DNA of 64,000 bases from DASWID01 sp049682815 (GTDB lineage: Bacteria; Desulfobacterota_D; UBA1144; Nemesobacterales; CSP1-2). The translations under genes were made by a program, and so were the position numbers. A model generated the notes under the pieces. The model made no database searches. It was not told where the DNA came from and was given only the letters and a program-made list of their open reading frames with translations. Shown in pieces: positions 43,371-53,022 of this stretch; positions within the stretch are counted from its first letter, which is position 1, and each line of letters starts with the position of its first letter. Location of the stretch: positions 11,132 to 75,131 of the forward strand of contig JBAUII010000006.1 of NCBI GenBank assembly GCA_049682815.1. The letters run 5' to 3'.

Positions 43371-44372
43371 ATGCAGGAAAGCGGCGACATTAAATCGGGT
43401 GGTAAGCCGACAATTGGAATCACCATGGGTGATCCATTTGGCATAGGTCCGGAAATAATTTTAAAGTCTCTCTTTTGTAGCGAGATTCAAAGCATCTGTT
43501 CGCCAGTTATTTACGGTGATGCCGAGATATTAAATGAGGCAAAAAAGCTAACGGGAATAAAAAATGATTTGAAAATTATAGGCCTTACGAATTTGGACAA
43601 AATTGATCTGAGCATTGGAAACCCAAGCGAAGAAGGGGGTCGAGCCAGCATTTTATACATAAGAGAGGCTGTTAAGCATGCATTGGAAGGGACAGTAGAT
43701 GCGATTGTGACTGCACCTATCAGTAAGGAGTCCATTCACCTTGCGGGTTCGACTTATCCTGGACATACGGAGATGCTAAAAGACCTTACAGGTGCTCGTG
43801 ATGCGGCGATGTTGTTTGAAGGAGGAGAGTTTCGTGTTGTGCTGGTTACGATACATTGTGCCTTGTCCGAGGTTCCGAAATTGATTACACAGGATCGGGT
43901 GTTCAATGCAATTGAATTGACTCACAATTCTCTGGTTGAGTTATTCAAAATACCGAGTCCCAAAATCGTGGTCTGCGGATTGAATCCGCACGCTGGCGAA
44001 TCGGGGATCTTTGGGAATGAGGAAACGGAACATATAATACCTGCTGTGAGAAGGGCGAGAGACTTGGGGATAGATGTGACGGGACCACTACCCGCGGACA
44101 CTATTTTTTATAGGGCGCGGCAGGGAATTTGGGACGCAGTCATTTCCATGTACCATGACCAGGGTTTGATACCCTTCAAGATGCTTTCGTTTGACGACGG
44201 TGTAAATGTGACACTGGGTCTTCCGATAATAAGGACTTCGCCAGACCATGGAACGGCTTTCGACATTGCGTGGGAGGGTAAAGCCAACCCTTCGAGCATG
44301 ATTGCTGCAATCAAGGTTGCTGCGAGGCTCGCAAGATACAGGGTCCCGAGTGGCAAATCTCGGAAAGATTAA
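43371..44372 (+). CDS. pdxA: 4-Hydroxythreonine-4-phosphate dehydrogenase
   Basis: PdxA oxidises 4-phosphohydroxy-L-threonine in pyridoxal 5'-phosphate synthesis. TIGITMGDPFGIGPEIILK is the usual N-terminus, TAPISKESIHLAG and YPGHTEMLKDLTGA hold active-site and metal residues, and CGLNPHAGESGIFGNEE and MYHDQGLIPFKML complete it. The ATG at 43371 is preferred over TTG at 43362. The stop overlaps the convergent cobB stop by four bases. PLP is the cofactor of GlyA and the cysteine synthase-like enzyme in this window. Confidence 0.94.
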   Translation: MQESGDIKSGGKPTIGITMGDPFGIGPEIILKSLFCSEIQSICSPVIYGDAEILNEAKKLTGIKNDLKIIGLTNLDKIDLSIGNPSEEGGRASILYIREAVKHALEGTVDAIVTAPISKESIHLAGSTYPGHTEMLKDLTGARDAAMLFEGGEFRVVLVTIHCALSEVPKLITQDRVFNAIELTHNSLVELFKIPSPKIVVCGLNPHAGESGIFGNEETEHIIPAVRRARDLGIDVTGPLPADTIFYRARQGIWDAVISMYHDQGLIPFKMLSFDDGVNVTLGLPIIRTSPDHGTAFDIAWEGKANPSSMIAAIKVAARLARYRVPSGKSRKD

Positions 44373-45112
44373 TTGACGTGTTTTCTCTTACTGTGTAAAA
44401 GTGGTAGGATCTCTCCGGATTTTCCGAAGATGCTCAGGTCGTATAGCCCTGAATTGGGAGTCTGTTCTAGGTTGATTTCTATTACAGGCTTACCGGCCTG
44501 CTTTGCGATCAGGCCAAGAGACGCCGCGGGTTCCACTACACCGGATGTTCCAACTATCAGCATCACATCACATTTTTCGATAGCAATTAGAGCACTGTCG
44601 ATTATTGTCATTGGTATAATTTCTCCAAACCAGACAATATTCGGTCGCCCAATCGAGCGGCATTGCCTACACACTGGGGGTAATTCTCTAAAAGGCACTT
44701 CGTAGTTCTGTTCGATTTTACCACACTTTGTGCACCTTACCTGCCAAAGATTCCCATGCATCTCGATAATATTGCGGCTACCGGCTAGTTGGTGCAACCC
44801 ATCGATGTTTTGAGTTATAAGCGTAAAAGTCAGTATTTGGTTCTCGAGTTCGGCGAGTGCATAATGACCGGGATTAGGCTTGGCATCTCTCACTATCTTT
44901 CTTCTCCACTCATACCATTCCCAAACTAGTTTTGGGTCCTTCGAGAAGGCCTCTGGTGTGGCAAGGTCTTCCGAACGGAAATTTCTCCAAAGTCCGTTTT
45001 CCCCCCTAAATGTGGGTATTCCGCTCTCTGCAGAAATTCCCGCACCTGTGAGCACAGTTATATTTGTTGAATTGTCGATAATCCTTTTCGCCTCTAGAAT
45101 CTCTTTTTCCAT
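44369..45112 (-). CDS. cobB: NAD-dependent protein deacylase, sirtuin (CobB)
   Basis: This is a Sir2-family deacylase that removes acyl groups from lysine with NAD. The Rossmann motif VLTGAGISAESGIPTFRG, TQNIDGLHQLAGS and the catalytic His in EMHGNLWQVRC are present. The zinc module has CTKCGK and CRQCRS. The start at 45112 (MEKEILEAKRIID) is chosen because 21 upstream in-frame codons have no similarity. At 247 residues it is normal. It is divergent from the broken gene at 45212. Confidence 0.94.
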   Translation of the reverse strand: MEKEILEAKRIIDNSTNITVLTGAGISAESGIPTFRGENGLWRNFRSEDLATPEAFSKDPKLVWEWYEWRRKIVRDAKPNPGHYALAELENQILTFTLITQNIDGLHQLAGSRNIIEMHGNLWQVRCTKCGKIEQNYEVPFRELPPVCRQCRSIGRPNIVWFGEIIPMTIIDSALIAIEKCDVMLIVGTSGVVEPAASLGLIAKQAGKPVIEINLEQTPNSGLYDLSIFGKSGEILPLLHSKRKHVN

Positions 45113-45211
45113 TTTCAATTGGTAGGCTTGCGTTACTCCTTTAATATAATTTATAGTAATTATACAAATAATCAATTTGACAGGTTACCTATCCAATCGT
45201 CAGGCTAATAA

Positions 45212-45400
45212 ATGGGAAATAAGGCTTTCCTCAGCTGTGTGGTTGTGTTGATAGTATTGCTGACAGTTCCTTGCGCAACAGGAGAGGAATGGGTACACGT
45301 CGTAACCTCTAAGAAAGATAGAATAGAATCTTTTGTAGATCCGGATAGCATATCAGAGTTGGGGAATCTGCGGAACTTCGACAAAGGTAACTCAAGCTAA
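45212..45400 (+). pseudogene. Truncated secreted protein gene
   Basis: The frame codes for a signal peptide (MGNKAFLSCVVVLIVLLTVP, Cys-Ala next) and a short EEWVHVVTSKKDRIESFVD segment, then stops after 62 residues. The EWV/VDPDSI pattern resembles surface-adhesin E-type small proteins, which are longer. The frame ends 110 bp before the insertion sequence, so a frameshift or loss preceded or accompanied the insertion. No other product is visible. Confidence 0.55.
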
Positions 45401-45510
45401 TATTAATACACGAAATAATAATGCATGCTTGCCATGTTATAATACAAAATCAGCCTATACGATTCCAATTTAGTCGATATTTTAGAGATTCAACTGTTTT
45501 GAGATTCACT

Positions 45511-46911
45511 ATTGCCTCACATAAAAATCTATTTGAAAGTTAATTCGTTGCCTCACGTAAAATATACTCGAAGTTTTTTTGATTTTTTTCATTTTTGTAA
45601 TTCTGTTTTTGATTTCTTCTTTTTAAGTTTTCTTTTGCTGCCAACTTTCTGAGCTTAATCTGTAGTGAGCTTATCTGTCTTCTCAGCTCCGCCGGATTTA
45701 ACTTAGCATATTCTTGGTTTAACTTTCTCTTGTGCTCTTTCTCCACCAAGGGCGATTCTAACACCCTTTGGTACGGGGTCCTTGGCTGATCATACCTCTT
45801 TTTCACCTTGCTTCCCACCCGAATCTTCTCCTTAAGCTTCATCACAGGCTGGAAGTAGTTGGTATATAGCCTTAAGCGCGAATAAAGTTGATTTAACAGT
45901 CTGAGCTGCCGAGAAGTATCATAACGATTATAACCCACAGCACGTCTTACCACTGAGTAGTTCTTCTGCTCCACGTAACAGTTGTCGTTCTTCCGATAAG
46001 CCCTGGCCCTCGTAAAAGTGATCTTCTCCTGCTCACAATAGCCATAAAGATGACTATTTATAAACTCTGACCCATTGTCTGAGTCTATTCCCAAAAGCTT
46101 AAAAGGTAAGCGCCTTCTTATTTCCTTAAGTGCCTCAAACACCCACACCCGGGCCTTGTTCTTAACCGCCTGGGTCTCAGTCCAACCCGTGCATACATCG
46201 GTCATATCTAGGGTCTGGATATACTCTCCACCGGCGTCTCCTCCCTCGTGCCCCACCAGGTCTATCTCTACAAAACCAGGTCTTTGCTCATCCCACTCAC
46301 AGAAGGTCCTTATCGGTATCTGATGCTTGAGCAATGTGCCCGGTTTAGTCCTGGTTCTTTGGCGAAGGGACCTCTTTTTACGCTCCGGAGCTAATACCCT
46401 GTCTATAGTCGCCGCAGAGATCTTAGATAATTTCTCTCTGACGCCCTCATCCAGCTCTATCTCCTTATACCTCTCCAAGATGGGAATCACCTCCTTAAAG
46501 GCTGGCTTGAGTCTCTTACCACATATAAAATCCATGATCGCCCATACCCTCTTCAAAACCCTAACTACCTGCCCATCGTAGATCCTCTCCCTTGTTCTTT
46601 TGACCTTCTTTCTACACTCCCCCACCAAAACAGTGCTATCATTGATCCTCATTCTCCGGCCCTGATTCCTTAACACAAAAGCAGCGTAACAGCGATTATA
46701 CCCGGTCAGTTGTGTGTACTCTCCAAGTATGGTGCCCTTCTCCTTCTTAGTTGCCTTCTGATACCTCTTAGCCACTACTGCACTTACCGATCTTCTTTCT
46801 TTCATGGTTAGCCTCATCTATGCCTCCCGTTCTCTTTCTAGGGAGACTATTTTGAATAGATTCTTAGATGAGGCAACGATTCCTTTTCAGATAGATTTCT
46901 GATGAGTCAAT
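45511..46911 (-). mobile_element. Complete DDE-type insertion sequence
   Basis: The ends are ATTGCCTCACATAAAAATC (left) and the complement of ATTGACTCATCAGAAATC (right). The imperfect terminal repeats run for about 55 bp and each contains a second TGCCTCA motif about 35 bp inward. The element is about 1.4 kb with a single transposase gene. A truncated copy is at 23497. No clear target duplication is seen. It lies 43 bp before nuoA. Confidence 0.9.
45540..46817 (-). CDS. DDE transposase, integrase-core type
   Basis: This is a 425-residue transposase with an N-terminal helix-turn-helix region (MKERRSVSAVVAKRYQKATK, GYNRCYAAFVLRNQ) and an rve-like DDE core. VEIDLVGHEGGDAGG gives the first Asp, LLGIDSDNGSEFINSHL the second, and DNCYVEQKNYSVVRRAVGYN the final Glu. 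The C-terminus is Lys/Arg/Asn-rich. The family is not one I can name with confidence. It appears intact. Its start codon is an ATG at 46817. Confidence 0.9.
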   Translation of the reverse strand: MRLTMKERRSVSAVVAKRYQKATKKEKGTILGEYTQLTGYNRCYAAFVLRNQGRRMRINDSTVLVGECRKKVKRTRERIYDGQVVRVLKRVWAIMDFICGKRLKPAFKEVIPILERYKEIELDEGVREKLSKISAATIDRVLAPERKKRSLRQRTRTKPGTLLKHQIPIRTFCEWDEQRPGFVEIDLVGHEGGDAGGEYIQTLDMTDVCTGWTETQAVKNKARVWVFEALKEIRRRLPFKLLGIDSDNGSEFINSHLYGYCEQEKITFTRARAYRKNDNCYVEQKNYSVVRRAVGYNRYDTSRQLRLLNQLYSRLRLYTNYFQPVMKLKEKIRVGSKVKKRYDQPRTPYQRVLESPLVEKEHKRKLNQEYAKLNPAELRRQISSLQIKLRKLAAKENLKRRNQKQNYKNEKNQKNFEYILREATN

Positions 46912-46953
46912 TCGGATTCTTGACAATTCACCCTTAGTACTTAACCTTATTCC

Positions 46954-47310
46954 GTGCTGTCTGATTACGTGCCAATATTGATTATTTTGTTTCTATCGAC
47001 ACTTCTTGCTGCCGTACTTCTTGGTATTTCATATATTCTGGGACCAAGAAGATATGTGGGGCGAAAGCTAAGCCCCTATGAATGCGGTGTTCCCCCAACT
47101 GGCGATGCCAGGCAGAGGTTTCCGTCAAAATACTACTTAATTGCTGCACTATTCATACTGTTTGATGTAGAGTCTGTTTTTCTGTTTGCGTGGGCGGTGA
47201 TCTTTAAGGAGTTGGGTGCTCTGGCCTTTGTAGAAATAATTGTCTTTTTCTTAATAATACTTGGTGGTTATTTTTATGTGTTGAAGTCGGGGGCGCTCGA
47301 ATGGGAGTAA
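46954..47310 (+). CDS. nuoA: NADH-quinone oxidoreductase subunit A
   Basis: NuoA is a three-helix membrane subunit of complex I. YECGVPPTGDARQRFPSKYY is the signature loop, followed by FILFDVESVFLFAWAV. The 118-residue length is normal. The start is GTG at 46954 with no clear ribosome binding site. The IS ends 43 bp upstream, so the original promoter may have been displaced. It overlaps nuoB by 10 nt and heads a nuoABCD block. Confidence 0.95.
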   Translation: MLSDYVPILIILFLSTLLAAVLLGISYILGPRRYVGRKLSPYECGVPPTGDARQRFPSKYYLIAALFILFDVESVFLFAWAVIFKELGALAFVEIIVFFLIILGGYFYVLKSGALEWE

Positions 47311-47786
47311 ATATGAATCCATTCCTTGGGGGAGACGGCTTTATAACTACAAAAGTCAGCTCGTTCGCAAACTGGGCCAGGAAGAATAGTCTATGGCCCA
47401 TGCCTTTTGGTACAGCCTGTTGTGCAATAGAGATGATGGGGGTGTTTGCTTCGCGCTTTGACCTATCAAGATTCGGTGCTGAAGTGGCCAGATTTTCTCC
47501 GCGACAGGCCGACCTGATGATAGTGTCCGGCACGATAACATATAAAATGGCTTCGATCTGCAGAAGGATCTATGAGCAGATGCCCGAACCTAAGTGGGTA
47601 ATTGCAATGGGGTCATGCACATGTGGCGGTGGGCCTTTTGATAGCTATGCGGTTGTTCAGGGAATAGACGAGTTCCTTCCAGTCGATGTTTATGTGGGAG
47701 GTTGCCCGCCTAGACCAGAGGCACTGATCGATGCCGTGATGAAGATTCAGAAGAAGATAGATATCGAGGGAGCGCCACTTGTATGA
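47301..47786 (+). CDS. nuoB: NADH-quinone oxidoreductase subunit B
   Basis: NuoB carries the N2 iron-sulfur cluster, the last redox centre before quinone. Its ligands are in PFGTACCAIEMM, MGSCTCGGGPFDSY and YVGGCPPRPEAL. The 161-residue length is typical. The gene overlaps nuoA by 10 nt and nuoC by 4 nt. Confidence 0.97.
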   Translation: MGVNMNPFLGGDGFITTKVSSFANWARKNSLWPMPFGTACCAIEMMGVFASRFDLSRFGAEVARFSPRQADLMIVSGTITYKMASICRRIYEQMPEPKWVIAMGSCTCGGGPFDSYAVVQGIDEFLPVDVYVGGCPPRPEALIDAVMKIQKKIDIEGAPLV

Positions 47787-48298
47787 GTTCAAGTTTGCCT
47801 GAAATCATAAAGTCTCTAGAGACACGATCCCCTGGAGCAGTGCTCGACACGAAGCTATTTAGGGGTGAAACCACACTTACTATAAAAAGAGAAAAAATCC
47901 TGGAAGTTTGCAGATATCTTAAATCTGATTTAGGTTTTTTATTTCTCGTGGATATAACCGCCGTGGATTATTTAGGAATAAAAACCCCTCGGTATGAAGT
48001 TATCTATCATGTTCACAGGTTTGGTTCCGATTTTGACGAGAATTTGAGGATAAGATTGAAAGTAGAAATTCCCGAGGATGATGCAACTGTTGATTCTGTG
48101 ACGCCGGTATGGAGTGGTGCTGACTGGCTCGAAAGAGAGGCCTACGACATGTTCGGAATGGAATTTGTAGGCCACCCCGATCCGAGAAGAATTCTGATGC
48201 CAGAAGATTATGAGCCTTTCCCTTTGCGAAAGGACTTTGATGTTAGAAATAGAGAACCTTCAAAAAAGAGTTTTGAGCGAGCCCTTGAAGAAGGGTGA
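47783..48298 (+). CDS. nuoC: NADH-quinone oxidoreductase subunit C
   Basis: NuoC is the 30-kDa subunit of the peripheral arm of complex I. FLFLVDITAVDY, WSGADWLEREAYDMFGMEF and LMPEDYEPFPLRKDF are the conserved segments. It is separate from NuoD, not fused as in some proteobacteria. The 171-residue size is typical of the free form. It begins inside nuoB's stop region. Confidence 0.95.
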   Translation: MSSSLPEIIKSLETRSPGAVLDTKLFRGETTLTIKREKILEVCRYLKSDLGFLFLVDITAVDYLGIKTPRYEVIYHVHRFGSDFDENLRIRLKVEIPEDDATVDSVTPVWSGADWLEREAYDMFGMEFVGHPDPRRILMPEDYEPFPLRKDFDVRNREPSKKSFERALEEG

Positions 48299-48353
48299 TT
48301 TTAAGAGATTCTATTAAGTAATACCGGCTAATTTTCAAGTCGTTCGCCATTCA

Positions 48354-49577
48354 ATGGAAAGAATAGAGTTATTATCCGTACCATCCGATATTGAGGGAAA
48401 ATCACGAACTGAAACCCTTATGCTAAATATGGGGCCGCAGCACCCTTCCACGCATGGTGTACTCAGGGTGGTTCTAAGTCTGGATGGAGAAACAGTCGTA
48501 AAGGCTGTCCCTTACATCGGTTACCTTCATAGAGGGATAGAAAAGCTTTGTGAACACATAACATATCAGCAGTGCATCCCTTATACGGATAGGATGGATT
48601 ATGTCGCAGCAATCTGTAACAACATAGGATTCATACTTACGGTTGAAAAGCTTCTTGGCATCCAGGATGAAATACCGGAGAGGGCAAAGGTTGCCGAGGT
48701 GATACTTTTCGAACTCGGGAGAATCGAATCTCACCTCATAGGGATAGGCACAAATGCAATGGACCTAGGCGCCGTGAGTGCGTTCCTATATTGCTTCAAG
48801 GAGAGAGAGAGGATTTACGATATCCTGGAGATGGTTTGTGGCGCTCGATTAACCACATCGTATCCGAGGGTAGGGGGTTTACCTGAAGATCTTCCTGAGA
48901 ACTTTGAGGTTGCTGTAGGAAATTTTTTAAATATATTTCCGAAGACCTTGACTGAGGTTGATAAGCTTCTTACTAGGAACAAGATCTGGATCAAGAGAAC
49001 AAAAGGGGTTGCATACATAAGTGCGGATGACGCTATTGACCTTGGACTTACGGGACCTGCACTCAGAGGGAGTGGAGTTCCGTATGACGTAAGAAAGGCG
49101 GTACCTTACCTTGGATATGAGAACTACGATTTTGAAATCCCTGTTGCGACTGATGGGGATGCATTCTCTCGGTATCTATGTAGATTAGAAGAAATGCATC
49201 AGAGTCTTAAGATAATTGAACAGGCGATAAACAATCTGCCCGACGGACCCTTCATTGCCGACTTGCCTGAAATTGTCCTCCCTCCAAAGGATCTTGTATA
49301 TTCAAGAATGGAATCACTTATAAGGCATTTTGTAATCGTCTATGAAGGATTTAAGACACCGCCTGGTGAGGTTTATCATTCCGTAGAAAATCCGAAGGGT
49401 GAGCTGGGGTATTATATCGTCAGCAACGGTTCCGGTAAACCTTATAGGATGCGTGTAAGGGGACCTTCTTTCGTTAATTTGCAGGCCCTGCCTAAAATGG
49501 TTGAGGGTAGTCTATTGGCCGATGTTGTCGCGGCCATCGGCAGCATTGATATCGTCTTGGGTGAAGTTGATAGATAG
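48354..49577 (+). CDS. nuoD: NADH-quinone oxidoreductase subunit D
   Basis: NuoD is the 49-kDa subunit that forms the quinone-binding pocket with NuoB. LNMGPQHPSTHGVLRVV, YLHRGIEKLCE, TDRMDYVAAICNN and GKPYRMRVRGPSFVNLQAL are characteristic, and the protein ends IDIVLGEVDR as usual. The 407-residue length is normal. It ends the plus-strand run; no nuoE, F, G, H, I follows, which is unusual. Confidence 0.96.
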   Translation: MERIELLSVPSDIEGKSRTETLMLNMGPQHPSTHGVLRVVLSLDGETVVKAVPYIGYLHRGIEKLCEHITYQQCIPYTDRMDYVAAICNNIGFILTVEKLLGIQDEIPERAKVAEVILFELGRIESHLIGIGTNAMDLGAVSAFLYCFKERERIYDILEMVCGARLTTSYPRVGGLPEDLPENFEVAVGNFLNIFPKTLTEVDKLLTRNKIWIKRTKGVAYISADDAIDLGLTGPALRGSGVPYDVRKAVPYLGYENYDFEIPVATDGDAFSRYLCRLEEMHQSLKIIEQAINNLPDGPFIADLPEIVLPPKDLVYSRMESLIRHFVIVYEGFKTPPGEVYHSVENPKGELGYYIVSNGSGKPYRMRVRGPSFVNLQALPKMVEGSLLADVVAAIGSIDIVLGEVDR

Positions 49578-49599
49578 GGGGCAGTCGTTGAGTATGTGC

Positions 49600-49938
49600 T
49601 TATGGTGAAGACCAACATGTCATAGCAATTTGTTGCCAATTGCCATTATGTACATGGACACAAAAACTCTGGTTTAATTTGTCTTTCCCTTCAAAAATGA
49701 CGTGGAGTGCGATATCTTTTGCCCTTGACTCGTTAGCCTGGTCAGCTTCGATCCAGACGTCAATCGGGGACTGCCATTTTGCTGAGATGACTCCGGGTGT
49801 TTCACTCGGGAGCGACTGAGCAAAATTTATCTGATTATATGTAACAGTGAATCCTTCCAAGGGTTGACCATAGCCCGATTGGCTGTATACGAAAATTAAC
49901 GTGGATAAGGCAATGGTGCCTAAGGATTGTAATCTAAT
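49600..49938 (-). CDS. Small secreted protein, start codon unclear
   Basis: The frame is open from 49938 (after TGA) to the TAA at 49602. It encodes a signal-peptide-like LQSLGTIALSTLIFVYSQSG and then a soluble region with WQSPIDVWIEADQANESRAK and a Cys-containing end. No ATG, GTG or TTG occurs before the hydrophobic stretch; the first candidate is TTG within the mature part at about 49860. An ATG at about 49960 is in another frame, so either an ATT start is used or a one-base shift has broken the gene. Function unknown. Confidence 0.5.
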   Translation of the reverse strand: MRLQSLGTIALSTLIFVYSQSGYGQPLEGFTVTYNQINFAQSLPSETPGVISAKWQSPIDVWIEADQANESRAKDIALHVIFEGKDKLNQSFCVHVHNGNWQQIAMTCWSSP

Positions 49939-49970
49939 TCACGCTTCCTTCCATTGTTCATGCAATTTAA

Positions 49971-50648
49971 TTACCCGCCAGAAGGGGGGACTTTTGTTAT
50001 TTCTGCCTCTTTTGGCACTTTAAATATGAACAAAGAGTCTGGTATCCCATTGTTAATTTGGATGTCGTTTAGTTTAACCGTCGTCAGGTTGCCAAATGGA
50101 TCGTAGAGATATATTGTGTTTACGAGCATGGAATCCTTATCTACGGCAACGGTAACAATGCTGTACTCTTCACTATTTTCTTTCGGTAAAAGATCAATAA
50201 AATAGGCATTATTATTCTCTTTCGCGGGGCTATTCTTAGAAAATCGGGCATCGAAAAGATTTTTTAAATTCCCCAGTCCCGAAATCAAAGTAGTTGTAGT
50301 CGGCGTGTCAATAACCTCACTTAGAGGAGATTCTATAACCTGTTTTTCTTCTTCGTTATAAAACCAAATTGTAATCCCGTCAGATACGATTTCATCCTTC
50401 GTTGGCCTCGAATAGTTCCACCTCATTTTCCCCGGTTTTTTAAACCACACGTCGCCTTGTGCTCTCTGCACCTTGTTCAGTGCTTTTACGGTAGCTTCCT
50501 GGGTAAATTTTGAACTAAAGTCGTTTATCTTTTCATATTTCTCCTGAATCTGATTCAATACTGTATCAAGATTTTCATTTTCTTTCGCCAGTAGTTGCGA
50601 ACGCGATAAAATCGAAGCTAAGAAAAGAACAACAATGAAGATTCTCAA
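49971..50648 (-). CDS. lolA: Outer-membrane lipoprotein carrier protein LolA
   Basis: LolA carries lipoproteins across the periplasm to the outer membrane. It has a cleavable signal peptide (about residues 1-20). FSSKFTQEATVKALNKVQRA, GDVWFKKPGKMRWNYSRPTK and DGITIWFYNEEEKQVIE are the usual beta-half-barrel strands. The gene begins at the end of ftsK with a short overlap. This is a good marker for an outer membrane. Confidence 0.92.
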   Translation of the reverse strand: MRIFIVVLFLASILSRSQLLAKENENLDTVLNQIQEKYEKINDFSSKFTQEATVKALNKVQRAQGDVWFKKPGKMRWNYSRPTKDEIVSDGITIWFYNEEEKQVIESPLSEVIDTPTTTTLISGLGNLKNLFDARFSKNSPAKENNNAYFIDLLPKENSEEYSIVTVAVDKDSMLVNTIYLYDPFGNLTTVKLNDIQINNGIPDSLFIFKVPKEAEITKVPPSGG

Positions 50649-52888
50649 TTAATTTGCCTCTCTTTGACCTGATCTATATCTATGAATACCTCTCGGGGCT
50701 TTCCTGCCGATTCCTGTGGACCTATTACTCCCTCTTTCTCCATGATCTCAACGATTCGGGCAGCTCTATTATAACCAATTTTGAGTTTTCTCTGTAGCAT
50801 TGAAATCGAGGCCTGACGAGTTTCCGCGATGATTCTTAGAGCTTCAAGATATAGTTCGTCTTTCTCATCTTCGATTTCCGGTTGAGTATCGGATTCTTCT
50901 ATTTTTGTGATTTCCTGATTATACTCGGGCTTGGCCTGAGATTTCAGAAACTCTGTGATACTTTCTCTCTCTTCATCGGATATCAACGCACCCTGAATCC
51001 TGAGCAACTTAGATGTTCCAGGCTGAAGGAATAGCATGTCCCCTTTTCCTAGGAGCTGTTCGGCTCCAGTGCTGTCCAATATTATTCTTGAATCTACCCT
51101 TGACGACACCAGAAAAGAAATTCTGGCCGGGAAATTTGCCTTTATAAGTCCGGCTACTATATCGACTGAGGGTCTTTGCGTCGCAACTATAAGATGGATG
51201 CCTGCAGCTCTAGCCATCTGCGAGAGCCTGGTTATAGATTCTCTTATCTCGGATGGTGCAATCATCATTAGATCTGCGAGTTCATCTATAATAATAACTA
51301 TGTATGGGAGTGAATTTTGATCATCTTCCCTGGAATCAGACCTCATAATATAACTATTATAGCTTTCTATGTCTCTCGCACCTACTTCGGACATCAATTT
51401 ATACCTCAGTTCCATCTCCTTTACTGCCCACCTTAACGCAGCCGCAGCCTCCTTCGGGTTTGTCACGACTGGATGTAAGAGGTGGGGTATATCTTCATAG
51501 ATAGATAGTTCAAGCATCTTTGGATCAATCATAACAAATTTCAGTTCATAGGGAGTAGCCTTGAAAAGCATACTGGCTAGAACGGTATGCAGAAAAACAC
51601 TCTTACCCGACCCGGTGGTTCCCGCTATCATAAGGTGAGGAGCTCTGCGCAAATCCATGTAGTATGGAATTCCAGATATATCTTTACCCAAAGCGAGTGT
51701 AAGCAAAGATTTACTGTTCATAAATTCGGATGACTCTAATAATTCCCTTAGAACAACTGTCTCTCTCTGGGCATTCGGCACCTCAATACCAATCACGTCC
51801 CTGCCTGGAATCGGTGCGATGATTCTTATGCTAAGTGCGCTCAGCCCCATTGCTAAGTCGCTTGAGAGCGATGAGATTTTATTTATCTTGATTCCCGGAG
51901 AGGGCTTATATTCAAACATCGTGATTACAGGGCCGGGCCTTATCTCAGTTACCTTCCCAGACACTCCGAAATCGGAGAGTTTTTCCTCTATCAGCTTCGC
52001 ATTCGTGTATACTGCCTCCTTGTCTATAACGATGTTCCCCTTTATCTTCGGATCCAGTAGATCGATATGTGGAAGCTTGAAGTTCTCCCTCTCTTGGACT
52101 AACTGCTCTGAATTAATATCAGGCGTTCTTGAAGGTGTCTCAATCACGATTTGAGGAAGGTTGTCGGTATTATCTGCAATATTTTTAATATCATACGTCT
52201 TGTTTGCCGCATTAACTTTTAGGTTCATAATCTTATTATCAACTCGGCTAAGGGTTTCCTGCTTTTTAAACAAGCTCGACAACCTTTCGACTGCCGATTC
52301 GGTAGCGATGCGTAAAAGGTGTAAAGAGTATGCGGTTGCATCCATAAGCCTCTTAAGGGTTTTCCCACTCCAGTCTAAAATTTGAGACAGGCTTAGATTC
52401 GATAAAATAATTAAACTCAGAATGATAAGAATAGTTACAATCATATATGAACCTATTGTTCCGGCGATTTTGCCCTTAAGAGTGGATGAAATTATGTTTC
52501 CTACCCAACCACCGGCTGGACTGTATCCGAGGAGATAGCGGCTTCCAAAAATCAATCCCAAGATGGCGGTAGTTGAAAACAAGAAAATAAATGCTGCTAT
52601 TGATTTTCTATAGAGATTGGCTCCCGGTTTGTTAACAAATACCAAAATTGCTGTATAAAACATTACCACCGGGATCACAAAAGAGGCTATTCCAAACGCG
52701 CTACCAAGTATATCTGAGATTAACACTCCGGTAGTGCCCATAGCTCCCTTAACGTCGAAGCCGGATTTGGTACTGTAAAACATTAGGCTCAAGGAAGAAA
52801 ACAGACCGACCGTGAATAACAAAGCGGCGATAATTTCTCTTTTAATGAAATCTGATTTCTCTTTCGAGGTACTTTTAGCTTTCGCCAT
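50645..52888 (-). CDS. ftsK: DNA translocase FtsK/SpoIIIE
   Basis: FtsK moves chromosomal DNA at division and helps resolve dimers. Four transmembrane helices fill about residues 20-165. The motor has Walker A MIAGTTGSGKSVFLHTV, a Walker B region IVIIIDELADLMMI and ARAAGIHLIVATQRPSVDI. A winged gamma domain (TRQASISMLQRKLKIGYNRA) closes the protein. The linker is short, so at 747 residues it is close to SpoIIIE size. No ribosome-binding-site oddity is seen. It is followed by lolA. Confidence 0.96.
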   Translation of the reverse strand: MAKAKSTSKEKSDFIKREIIAALLFTVGLFSSLSLMFYSTKSGFDVKGAMGTTGVLISDILGSAFGIASFVIPVVMFYTAILVFVNKPGANLYRKSIAAFIFLFSTTAILGLIFGSRYLLGYSPAGGWVGNIISSTLKGKIAGTIGSYMIVTILIILSLIILSNLSLSQILDWSGKTLKRLMDATAYSLHLLRIATESAVERLSSLFKKQETLSRVDNKIMNLKVNAANKTYDIKNIADNTDNLPQIVIETPSRTPDINSEQLVQERENFKLPHIDLLDPKIKGNIVIDKEAVYTNAKLIEEKLSDFGVSGKVTEIRPGPVITMFEYKPSPGIKINKISSLSSDLAMGLSALSIRIIAPIPGRDVIGIEVPNAQRETVVLRELLESSEFMNSKSLLTLALGKDISGIPYYMDLRRAPHLMIAGTTGSGKSVFLHTVLASMLFKATPYELKFVMIDPKMLELSIYEDIPHLLHPVVTNPKEAAAALRWAVKEMELRYKLMSEVGARDIESYNSYIMRSDSREDDQNSLPYIVIIIDELADLMMIAPSEIRESITRLSQMARAAGIHLIVATQRPSVDIVAGLIKANFPARISFLVSSRVDSRIILDSTGAEQLLGKGDMLFLQPGTSKLLRIQGALISDEERESITEFLKSQAKPEYNQEITKIEESDTQPEIEDEKDELYLEALRIIAETRQASISMLQRKLKIGYNRAARIVEIMEKEGVIGPQESAGKPREVFIDIDQVKERQIN

Positions 52889-53022
52889 GTTTCGCTAAAT
52901 TTTAATAATGAAGAAAAGTTATTTCCACAAATTTAATAATTTACTTCATATTATAAATTAATGAAAAATAGCCCACGAAAAATTAATTGTCAAATGGATA
53001 GGGCTACTCTGTGAACATTCAA

